Shown: piece after piece, positions 6,252 to 11,872 of the stretch
Layout: each line of letters begins with the position of its first letter
How positions within the stretch are numbered: the stretch's first letter is position 1
Assembly (NCBI GenBank): GCA_002367235.1
Contig: DFBC01000084.1
Coordinates: 8,872 to 20,743, forward strand
DNA length: 11,872 nt
Direction: 5' to 3'
Source: Cellvibrionales bacterium UBA3090
Lineage (GTDB): Bacteria; Pseudomonadota; Gammaproteobacteria; Pseudomonadales; Porticoccaceae
Notes under the pieces: model-generated
What the model was told of the DNA's origin: nothing
Databases searched by the model: none
Seen by the model: only the letters and a program-made list of their open reading frames with translations
Position numbers and translations under genes: made by a program

Positions 6252-7253
6252 TCATCTGTCACCGAATGCTTGAGCTGCTAACCGATCAGTCTCTACTAAG
6301 TGACGAGCAGCCCGCAGTACTTCGCACTGGTATTCATGCGCCACCTTTTCCATTTTTTCTATTGCCTCTGAAAAACTATAGGCTCTTCGATAAGGGCGAA
6401 TACCGGCTATGGCGTCTAGACTATCTGCCACAGAAACAATAGCGGCTTCTATGGGTATGTCTCTGCCCTTGAGGCCAAACGGGTACCCGGATCCATCGTC
6501 ATGCTCGTGATGCAGTAAAACGATATTTTTTACTGACTCATCGAAATTAGTTTCTTGTAAAATTTGACACCCGACTTCTGAGTGTTTTTTTATAAATGCC
6601 CACTCGTGAGATTCCAATTTACATGGCTTGGTCAAAATCTCGATAGGCACCGATATTTTGCCGATATCATGCAAGCTTGCACCAAGAGAAACAGAACCGA
6701 TTGTTTTATTATCAAGCCCCATAAGCTCGGCAATTTTCACTGCGATATTTTCTGTCCGGGACATGTGGCCCTTTGTATAAGGGTCTCGGTATTCAAGTGC
6801 ATGAATCAAGGCCATTGAGGTACTTTTATAGTTCTCTATCATGGCACCTTGAAGCTTTAACAGTTCTGTATTATCGATAAATTCAGCCAATCGATATTTT
6901 CTGTTACCAAAATAAAATATTCGAGGTGCAACTAAGACATTTTTAAGGTTGGACGACTTGGTCATTAGCTGAAGCTCATAATGATCAACCAGGTCGAATG
7001 ATAGTCTTTCCAAATCAGCGCGTTCAGCTGGTGCGACTAAATCAAGAACCTTCATGCCATAAAGCTCTTCTTTAGGGTATTCCACCAGTTTCAGGAAGGC
7101 TTCATTCGCAGCAATAACAACACCCTCCAGAGTCACAACAAAGCCCCCAAAGAGAAAAGACAGATTATTTACAATTCCCTGAGCGCCCTCCTCCCCATAT
7201 ACGTCACTCAAAAACTGGGCCATTCCATCGCTGGGCACATTCATATTATTCAT
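6252..7253 (-). CDS. PAS domain-HD-GYP protein, probable cyclic di-GMP phosphodiesterase
   Basis: A 333-residue protein without membrane segments, so probably cytoplasmic. Residues about 35-130 look like a PAS sensor domain (GGFVVTLEGVVIAANEAF, then YRLAEFIDNTE at its end). Residues about 145-310 are an HD-GYP domain, a family that hydrolyses cyclic di-GMP or sometimes cGAMP. It has GHMSRT with its His, LHDIGK (His195/Asp196, metal-binding), KHSEVG, the hallmark HHEHDDGSGYP (248-258) and VADSLDAI with RPYR. All metal and GYP residues are present, so it should be active. The extreme C-terminus departs from the usual QFDP motif (EYQCEV instead). There is no receiver domain, so PAS probably provides the input. 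A GTG directly precedes the ATG; GAGG lies 7 nt before the GTG and 10 nt before the ATG, so either could be used. It stands alone between cyaY and a convergent small gene. Confidence 0.92.
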   Translation of the reverse strand: MNNMNVPSDGMAQFLSDVYGEEGAQGIVNNLSFLFGGFVVTLEGVVIAANEAFLKLVEYPKEELYGMKVLDLVAPAERADLERLSFDLVDHYELQLMTKSSNLKNVLVAPRIFYFGNRKYRLAEFIDNTELLKLQGAMIENYKSTSMALIHALEYRDPYTKGHMSRTENIAVKIAELMGLDNKTIGSVSLGASLHDIGKISVPIEILTKPCKLESHEWAFIKKHSEVGCQILQETNFDESVKNIVLLHHEHDDGSGYPFGLKGRDIPIEAAIVSVADSLDAIAGIRPYRRAYSFSEAIEKMEKVAHEYQCEVLRAARHLVETDRLAAQAFGDR

Positions 7254-7391
7254 CACACAACCACCTCTATTCCCTGAGAAAACGACTTATGAATTGCTGG
7301 GCGTCATTTAAAAAGTAGACATCGGCATCGCACGGTTAATTGTAAAAACATTGCTCCGTTAAGGGCCACACAATCAGGTCACACTGCTCTG

Positions 7392-7712
7392 TTATAGGCC
7401 AAACACCAAGGTTTCGCCACTCTGCTCTTTACAGACTCGGCTCAACAAGGCCTGTAACGTTTCATGGGTAGTAGTACACAACCAACCATCGTCGCAATGG
7501 TTAAAATAATATCCGCCAGACTTGGCGGCGACCCAAATCTGCGCTATGGCCGGTTGTCGGGAGACAATCACTTTGGAGCCATTGACCTCCATGGTCAGCG
7601 TCAAGACGCCAGCAGTATTTTCATAATCAATATCAGCACCACTATCATCGACAGCTTCTTCAATCGCCATCATCAAGTCATCCGCCAATTGATTAAATTC
7701 AGTTTCATTCAT
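7392..7712 (-). CDS. cyaY: Frataxin-like iron-sulphur cluster assembly protein CyaY
   Basis: CyaY is a small cytosolic iron-binding protein that modulates the IscS/IscU iron-sulphur assembly machinery. Starting at the ATG at 7710-7712 the protein has 106 residues, the usual length. It has the acidic first helix (FNQLADDLMMAIEEAVDD), a short acidic stretch ADIDYE, then VLTLTME, NGSKVIVSRQ, the conserved QIWVAAKSGGYYF with its tryptophan, and a final helix beginning ETLQALL. An upstream in-frame ATG (7734-7736) would add eight residues (MCQCGPVP) with no counterpart in the family and no Shine-Dalgarno, so I reject it. The ribosome site of the chosen start is weak. The gene is divergent from lptM-lysA, the same arrangement as in Pseudomonas. 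No terminator hairpin is evident in the 135 bp before the HD-GYP gene. Confidence 0.95.
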   Translation of the reverse strand: MNETEFNQLADDLMMAIEEAVDDSGADIDYENTAGVLTLTMEVNGSKVIVSRQPAIAQIWVAAKSGGYYFNHCDDGWLCTTTHETLQALLSRVCKEQSGETLVFGL

Positions 7713-7751
7713 GGGTACGGGTCCACATTGGCACATTTAGGGTTCAGGTGA

Positions 7752-7782
7752 AGTATATGCGATTGAGTGTTATAGGTGTCAG
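7752..7782 (-). promoter_or_regulatory. Possible cyaY promoter
   Basis: On the minus strand CTGACA (7777-7782, five of six to TTGACA) is followed after 19 bp by TATACT (7752-7757, five of six to TATAAT), about 40 bp before the cyaY start. The spacer is longer than ideal. It overlaps the opposing lptM promoter, so the two may compete. Confidence 0.4.
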
Positions 7783-7792
7783 CCGGTATACT
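7763..7792 (+). promoter_or_regulatory. Promoter of the lptM-lysA-dapF-DUF484-xerC operon
   Basis: TTGAGT (7763-7768) and TATACT (7787-7792) are separated by 18 bp and lie about 37 bp before the chosen lptM start. Transcription would begin near 7799. This rules out lptM starts upstream of about 7800 and makes the ATG at 7829 the sensible one. Confidence 0.6.
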
Positions 7793-7828
7793 CGCTGGCA
7801 TCTTATGAATCCGAACACAGGTTTTTTC

Positions 7829-7984
7829 ATGCAACATTTTTATGCGTTGATGCTATTACTTGCAGTATCCACCATTGGCTTGGTCGGTTGCGGCAACAAA
7901 GGTCCACTCTATTTACCCCCTGAACCCGTACAGGAAATCACTTCAGAGCCTTCAGAAGCCCCTGAGACCACTGAATCGAAATAA
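7829..7984 (+). CDS. lptM: LptM (YifL/LppL) small outer-membrane lipoprotein
   Basis: A 51-residue lipoprotein. Residues 1-20 are a lipoprotein signal peptide ending in the lipobox LVGC, so Cys21 should be acylated. It is followed directly by the family signature CGNKGPLYLPPE (CGLKGPLYFPP in Escherichia coli). The remainder is a short, acidic, disordered tail rich in Glu, Pro, Ser and Thr. In Escherichia coli, LptM binds the LptD-LptE translocon and helps its assembly and disulphide maturation; the same role is inferred here. I chose the ATG at 7829 because AGG lies 7 nt upstream and the signal peptide then has a normal length. In-frame ATGs at 7748 and 7805 would add up to 27 non-homologous residues, and the first lies upstream of the promoter. 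lysA follows after 11 bp. Confidence 0.9.
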   Translation: MQHFYALMLLLAVSTIGLVGCGNKGPLYLPPEPVQEITSEPSEAPETTESK

Positions 7985-7995
7985 TTAGAGCCACC

Positions 7996-9243
7996 ATGTC
8001 CTATTTTTCCAATTGTAACGGCGAACTCTTTGCTGAAAGTGTCGCGATGACGACAATAGCAGAGCGTTTTGGCACTCCGACCTACGTGTATAGTCGGGCA
8101 GCACTGACTGAGCACTTCCTCGCCTACCAGAATGCACTGACCGATTGCTCCCACCTTGTTTGTTACGCCGTCAAAGCCAACTCGAACATTGCGGTACTTA
8201 ATGTGCTCGCACAATTAGGTGCCGGCTTTGACATCGTCTCGGTAGGCGAACTGGAGCGAGTACTCGCGGCCGGTGGTGACCCTGAAAAAATTATCTTCTC
8301 CGGAGTGGGCAAACAACCTACCGAAATGGAAAGAGCCCTCGAGGTAGGCATCCATTGTTTTAATGTCGAATCTGAAGCTGAACTCGATCTACTTAACAGC
8401 GTAGCCGGAGCTTGTGGAAAAACAGCTAATATCTCGCTGCGCGTTAATCCCGATGTCGATGCAAAAACCCACCCGTATATATCAACAGGATTAAAAGACA
8501 ATAAATTCGGTATCGACATCCATCAGGCAAGGGAGGTTTACCTCCGCGCCAAACACATGGATCATCTCCATATTGTTGGCGTAGATTGCCATATTGGCTC
8601 TCAATTGACGGAAACAGCGCCCTTTATTGATGCGCTAGAGAGAGTCTTGGCACTGGTGAACCAGCTGGCCGAAGACGGAATTACCCTAAACCATCTGGAT
8701 CTGGGAGGCGGACTGGGCGTTTGCTACAAAGATGAACAGCCCCCCCAAACGGCCGATTATATTGCAGAACTTCGCCAACGCCTTAACGGTCGCGACTTAA
8801 CGTTGGTATTGGAACCTGGGCGTTCGATCGCCGCCAATGCAGGCGTTTTACTTACCCGCGTCCAATATCTTAAACCGGGGCCAGAGAAAAACTTTGCTAT
8901 TGTAGATGTCGCCATGAACGATATGATTCGCCCGGCACTATATCAGGCTTGGTTAAGCATTGACCCGGTCACGCCAAGGACCGGAGTGCCCTCAGTATGG
9001 GATATTGTAGGCCCAGTCTGTGAAACGGGTGACTTTTTAGGCAAAGAAAGGGAGCTCGTCATCGCACAAGGTGATCTACTGTGTATTGGGTCATCGGGAG
9101 CCTATGGATTTACTATGAGCTCCAACTACAACAGCAGGGGCCGGGCCGCAGAAATCATGGTTGACGGCGACACCGTTCACGAAGTACGCCGTAGAGAAAC
9201 GGTTGAAGACTTAATGCGCGGTGAAACTGTTTTACCGAAGTAG
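7996..9243 (+). CDS. lysA: Diaminopimelate decarboxylase
   Basis: LysA converts meso-diaminopimelate to L-lysine and CO2 in the cytosol, using pyridoxal phosphate. The 415-residue, fold-III PLP enzyme has Lys60 in YAVKANSN as the Schiff-base lysine, HIGSQLTE (199-206), the phosphate-binding GGGLGV (237-242), EPGRS (273-277), CETGDFL with the catalytic Cys342 from the partner subunit, and SSGAYGFTMSSNYN near the end with the substrate-site tyrosine. The N-terminus (MSYF, then GELFAESVA and ERFGTPTYVYSR) fits homologues. The ribosome site is weak (GAG 5 nt before the ATG). It is the second gene of the lptM operon. dapF follows after an 82-bp gap, placing the last two steps of lysine synthesis side by side in reverse order. 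Confidence 0.98.
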   Translation: MSYFSNCNGELFAESVAMTTIAERFGTPTYVYSRAALTEHFLAYQNALTDCSHLVCYAVKANSNIAVLNVLAQLGAGFDIVSVGELERVLAAGGDPEKIIFSGVGKQPTEMERALEVGIHCFNVESEAELDLLNSVAGACGKTANISLRVNPDVDAKTHPYISTGLKDNKFGIDIHQAREVYLRAKHMDHLHIVGVDCHIGSQLTETAPFIDALERVLALVNQLAEDGITLNHLDLGGGLGVCYKDEQPPQTADYIAELRQRLNGRDLTLVLEPGRSIAANAGVLLTRVQYLKPGPEKNFAIVDVAMNDMIRPALYQAWLSIDPVTPRTGVPSVWDIVGPVCETGDFLGKERELVIAQGDLLCIGSSGAYGFTMSSNYNSRGRAAEIMVDGDTVHEVRRRETVEDLMRGETVLPK

Positions 9244-9269
9244 ATAAAACTTGGGCATTTATAGTCATT

Positions 9270-9287
9270 ACGGAGGCAACACTCCGT
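9270..9287 (+). other. Hairpin in the lysA-dapF gap, possibly masking a ribosome site
   Basis: ACGGAG and CTCCGT form a perfect 6-bp stem around GCAACA, extendable by a T-G and a T-A pair. No T-run follows, so it is not a standard terminator. GGAGG, the best Shine-Dalgarno in the gap, lies mostly in its left arm. It sits 9 nt before a GTG (9286) that opens a nine-codon frame ending TGA at 9313-9315, 10 nt before the dapF ATG. Whether this mini-frame is translated is unknown. Confidence 0.4.
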
Positions 9288-9325
9288 GATAATTCCGCCA
9301 AAAACCGACGAATGACAAGTAAACA

Positions 9326-10156
9326 ATGCTAATAAGATTTACTAAAATGCACGGTCTTGGCAACGACTTTGTCGTTATTGATGCCGTCACCCAAGATGTT
9401 CGTATCACACCGGAACAGGCCAAGAAATTGGCCGACCGGCGTTTTGGCGTGGGCTGCGATCAAGTTTTAGTCGTAGAGCCTCCCGGCAGGCCAGATGTTG
9501 ATTTTCGCTACCGGATCTTCAACCAGGATGGCAGCGAGGTGGAACAGTGCGGTAATGGTGCTCGATGCTTTGCCAAATTTGTCTGCGACCGCCGCCTTAC
9601 CGGTAAAAGCACCATTCGGGTTGAAACGGCTAGCGGCATTATCGCGCTTCGGGTTCGGCGCAACAATCAAATAGAAGTGGATATGGGTGTACCGGTACTT
9701 GAACCGGCACAGATACCCTTTATTGCTCCTACGAGAGAAAACACCTACCCAATTGACGTCAATGGTCAACTGCTGGCAATTGGTACCGTTTCCATGGGCA
9801 ATCCTCACGCTGTATTACAAGTTGAAAACATCGACTCAGCCCCGGTTAACACGCTTGGGCCTGAGCTGGAAAGTCATCCCAACTTCCCCCAGCGAGTCAA
9901 CGTCGGGTTTATGCAGGTGGTCAGTGCCAATGAAATTAATTTGCGCGTTTACGAACGCGGTGCCGGAGAGACATTAGCCTGTGGCACAGGCGCCTGCGCA
10001 GCGGTAGTAGCCGGTAGATTACAAGACCTGTTAGACTCTCCCGTGGCCGTTAACCTCCCCGGAGGGAGTCTTACCATAGATTGGCCTGGAGAAGGACAGT
10101 CGGTCATCATGACCGGGCCTGCGACAACAGTGTTCCATGGGCGAATAAAAATATGA
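9326..10156 (+). CDS. dapF: Diaminopimelate epimerase
   Basis: DapF interconverts LL- and meso-diaminopimelate, supplying lysine synthesis and the peptidoglycan cross-linking residue. It is cytosolic and cofactor-free. The 276-residue protein has the N-terminal FTKMHGLGNDFVVID, the first catalytic cysteine Cys75 in EQCGNGARC and the second, Cys219, in ETLACGTGACAA, at nearly the positions of the Escherichia coli enzyme. SMGNPHAV (155-163) is also conserved. The ATG start is certain from homology and because a TAA stop lies two codons upstream in frame, yet no Shine-Dalgarno precedes it; the nearest GGAGG is in a hairpin about 50 nt upstream. Its stop overlaps the start of the DUF484 gene in an ATGA arrangement, implying coupled translation. 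Confidence 0.98.
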   Translation: MLIRFTKMHGLGNDFVVIDAVTQDVRITPEQAKKLADRRFGVGCDQVLVVEPPGRPDVDFRYRIFNQDGSEVEQCGNGARCFAKFVCDRRLTGKSTIRVETASGIIALRVRRNNQIEVDMGVPVLEPAQIPFIAPTRENTYPIDVNGQLLAIGTVSMGNPHAVLQVENIDSAPVNTLGPELESHPNFPQRVNVGFMQVVSANEINLRVYERGAGETLACGTGACAAVVAGRLQDLLDSPVAVNLPGGSLTIDWPGEGQSVIMTGPATTVFHGRIKI

Positions 10157-10869
10157 CCACAAATAATAGTACCCTTGTCGATACGCATAGCGAAAAAACC
10201 AACACTGATTTGTCAGCAGAACAAATCAAATCCTATCTACAAAATCATCCCAATTTTTTTGAAGACCACCCAGACCTATTGGAACTGATCAGCTTGCCTC
10301 ATGAAAGCGGTGCTGCCGTATCCCTGATCGAGCGTCAGGTCTCTGTCCTAAGAGATCGCAATCTGGAGATGCGCCAACGTATCAGCGGCATGCTGGAGGC
10401 CGCCAAAACCAACGACAAGCTGTTCGAAAAGACCAAGCGCCTAGTTCTTACGCTGATTGAAACCAAAGACCTCCCAACTATCGTTAATACGCTGTCAGAG
10501 AGTCTGGGCAATGATTTCCAAGTGGAGTTTCACAGCTTTATTCTATTCGGAGACCAACAATCAACACCCGACTGCAATGCCAAAGTGGTGGCACTGGATC
10601 AAGCGAATAAACAGATTGGCACTCTGCTACGAACCAACAGAGTAACCTGCGGCGTTCTAGGAAGTACTGAATTAAACTTTCTGTTCGGCGAACACTCTGC
10701 CGATGTCGGCTCTGTTGCCGCTGTGCCACTCTCCTACGGCTCCACCTTTGGCATTCTTGCCATTGGCAACTCCGATCCAAACTATTATCGCAGCAGTATG
10801 GGCACGCTGTTTCTCAGCTATATCGCAGAGGTATTAAATCGAGTGACGCCAAACCTCCTGAAGAGGTAA
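10153..10869 (+). CDS. DUF484 family protein
   Basis: A 238-residue member of DUF484, a family of unknown biochemical function almost always found between dapF and xerC in gammaproteobacteria. A hydrophilic, Thr/Asn/Ser-rich start (residues 1-20) is followed by the family's N-terminal motif around SYLQNHPNFFEDHPDLLE. A helical, probably coiled-coil stretch comes next (SLIERQVSVLRDRNLEMRQR), then a GAF-like alpha/beta domain (about 85-230) ending in GTLFLSYIAEVLNRV. I chose the ATG at 10153 because it overlaps the dapF stop (ATGA) and gives the family N-terminus. The longer frame opening at 10081 would lie inside dapF and add 24 unrelated residues. The last codons and the stop overlap the ribosome site of xerC. 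A link to XerC function is suggested by synteny only. Confidence 0.93.
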   Translation: MTTNNSTLVDTHSEKTNTDLSAEQIKSYLQNHPNFFEDHPDLLELISLPHESGAAVSLIERQVSVLRDRNLEMRQRISGMLEAAKTNDKLFEKTKRLVLTLIETKDLPTIVNTLSESLGNDFQVEFHSFILFGDQQSTPDCNAKVVALDQANKQIGTLLRTNRVTCGVLGSTELNFLFGEHSADVGSVAAVPLSYGSTFGILAIGNSDPNYYRSSMGTLFLSYIAEVLNRVTPNLLKR

Positions 10870-10875
10870 TGAGGC

Positions 10876-11784
10876 ATGAGCAACTCGCTCATTGAACGAC
10901 TGGGAGAGTTTGAACAACACCTTCGTAGCGAGCGAAGACTCTCTAGTCATACGGTTCAGAGTTACTGCCGAGACCTCAACAAACTCATTGGCTGGTGCGA
11001 ACAACAAAAAATCGACCACCCCGATCAACTTGACAGCCAACATATTCGCCAGTGTATGGCCGCCCTCCACAGGACTGGATTGGGAGGGCGAAGTATTCAA
11101 CGTTGGCTTTCATCACTACGTACATTTTTCAACTTTGGTCTAAAACACCGCTGGGTAAAAGCTAACCCAGCCAATGGTATTTCCGCACCAAAATCACCTA
11201 AAAAACTACCGAAAACTCTGGATGTCGACCAAGTTAATCAATTTGTATCGCTGTCTGGCGACAGCTGGATTGAGTGCCGAGATCATGCCATCGTCGAGCT
11301 TTTATACTCTTCGGGGTTAAGACTATCGGAGCTGGCAGGATTAAACCTCACAGATATTGACCTGAGAGAAGCGATCATCACGGTTACCGGGAAAGGCAAC
11401 AAAACAAGGCAGTTGCCCGTGGGAAAACAAGCCATTATTGCCATCAGAACCTGGTTAAAATCCCGGCGAGAAGTCGCTAACACGGATCAAACTGCACTAT
11501 TTTTAAGCCAGCGAGGTAATCGCATCTCACCACGCTCTATTCAGGATCGTCTTGAGCGCCTAAGCATTAAACAAGACATGCCTGGGAAAGTGCACCCTCA
11601 CATGCTGCGCCACTCATTTGCCAGCCACCTACTTGAGTCCAGCGGCGACCTCAGAGCCGTCCAGGAGCTGCTGGGTCATGCAAATATTTCCACGACTCAG
11701 ATCTACACCCATCTGGATTTTCAACACCTCGCCAAGGTGTATGACAACGCCCATCCTAGAGCTCAGAAAAAGAAAGACGATTAG
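10876..11784 (+). CDS. xerC: Tyrosine recombinase XerC
   Basis: XerC works with XerD at the dif site near the terminus to resolve chromosome dimers before division. The 302-residue length is typical. Residues about 8-92 form the SAM-like core-binding domain (LRSERRLSSHTVQSYCRDL). Residues about 112-285 are the catalytic domain with the full set: Arg149 in SSGLRLSEL, Lys173 in GKGNKTR, His242 and Arg245 in HMLRHSFASHLL, His268 in LLGHANISTTQ and the nucleophile Tyr277 in IYTHLD. The spacing matches Escherichia coli XerC within one or two residues. The position after dapF and DUF484 distinguishes it from XerD and from phage integrases. AAGAGG lies 9 nt before the ATG and overlaps the DUF484 stop, which is 6 bp away. 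A short Lys-rich C-terminus follows Tyr277. Confidence 0.96.
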   Translation: MSNSLIERLGEFEQHLRSERRLSSHTVQSYCRDLNKLIGWCEQQKIDHPDQLDSQHIRQCMAALHRTGLGGRSIQRWLSSLRTFFNFGLKHRWVKANPANGISAPKSPKKLPKTLDVDQVNQFVSLSGDSWIECRDHAIVELLYSSGLRLSELAGLNLTDIDLREAIITVTGKGNKTRQLPVGKQAIIAIRTWLKSRREVANTDQTALFLSQRGNRISPRSIQDRLERLSIKQDMPGKVHPHMLRHSFASHLLESSGDLRAVQELLGHANISTTQIYTHLDFQHLAKVYDNAHPRAQKKKDD

Positions 11785-11872
11785 CGAACAACACCGTACC
11801 AGCTATATTTTCCTTAGATGCGAAAAATTTTCACCATTTATTCCAAACTAACTAAACTTTTTTACTCTTCAG

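Noticed and set aside
7464..7751. Open frame of 95 codons on the plus strand opposite cyaY
   Set aside because: It is a shadow of cyaY; the protein resembles nothing and no promoter or ribosome site fits.
8163..8519. Open frame of 118 codons on the minus strand inside lysA
   Set aside because: It lies antisense to conserved lysA catalytic regions and its product is a Ser/Pro-rich sequence without domain features.
9467..9808. Open frame of 113 codons on the minus strand inside dapF
   Set aside because: It is antisense to dapF, has no ribosome site or recognisable motif, and covers the conserved catalytic region of DapF.
11785..11872. AT-rich end of the window after xerC, including TTCACC and TAAACT at 17-bp spacing as a possible promoter for the next gene
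   Set aside because: Both boxes match only four of six bases in AT-rich DNA, and no downstream gene is visible to support it. No terminator hairpin for xerC was found either.

Overview
The window is a stretch of gammaproteobacterial chromosome made almost entirely of housekeeping genes. Gene order and protein features resemble Pseudomonas and its marine relatives (the Cellvibrionales/Oceanospirillales type). Pseudomonas carries the same two blocks, hemX-hemD-hemC-algR-algZ divergent from argH, and cyaY divergent from lptM-lysA-dapF-DUF484-xerC. GC content is moderate by eye, so a marine relative seems more likely than Pseudomonas itself. I cannot name a genus.

Left block, minus strand (positions 1-4221). 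Reading leftward from argH, the order is algZ (sensor kinase), algR (LytTR response regulator), hemC, hemD and the N-terminal third of hemX, which runs off the left edge. algZ and algR form a compact two-component pair 9 bp apart. hemC and hemD are 3 bp apart and carry out consecutive steps from porphobilinogen to uroporphyrinogen III. hemX lies after an unusually long 217-bp gap and probably has its own promoter.

Centre (4222-7391). argH, the last step of arginine biosynthesis, reads rightward from an extended -10 promoter and ends at a strong hairpin terminator. Next come two genes that are not part of the classic conserved blocks: a small exported protein of unknown function (plus strand) and, convergent with it, a cytoplasmic PAS/HD-GYP protein likely to hydrolyse cyclic di-GMP (minus strand).

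Right block (7392-11872). cyaY (frataxin) is on the minus strand. Divergent from it is a compact plus-strand operon: lptM (small lipoprotein of LPS-translocon assembly), lysA and dapF (the end of the diaminopimelate/lysine pathway), a DUF484 gene overlapping dapF by 4 bp, and xerC (chromosome dimer resolution). The cyaY and lptM promoters appear to interleave. The last 88 bp after xerC hold no recognisable gene.

I found no CRISPR array, insertion sequence, tRNA, rRNA or obvious horizontally acquired system. The points most worth a second look are the uncharacterised exported protein, the PAS/HD-GYP protein, a hairpin that may sequester a ribosome site just before dapF (which has no Shine-Dalgarno of its own), and AlgZ's non-canonical ATP-binding region.
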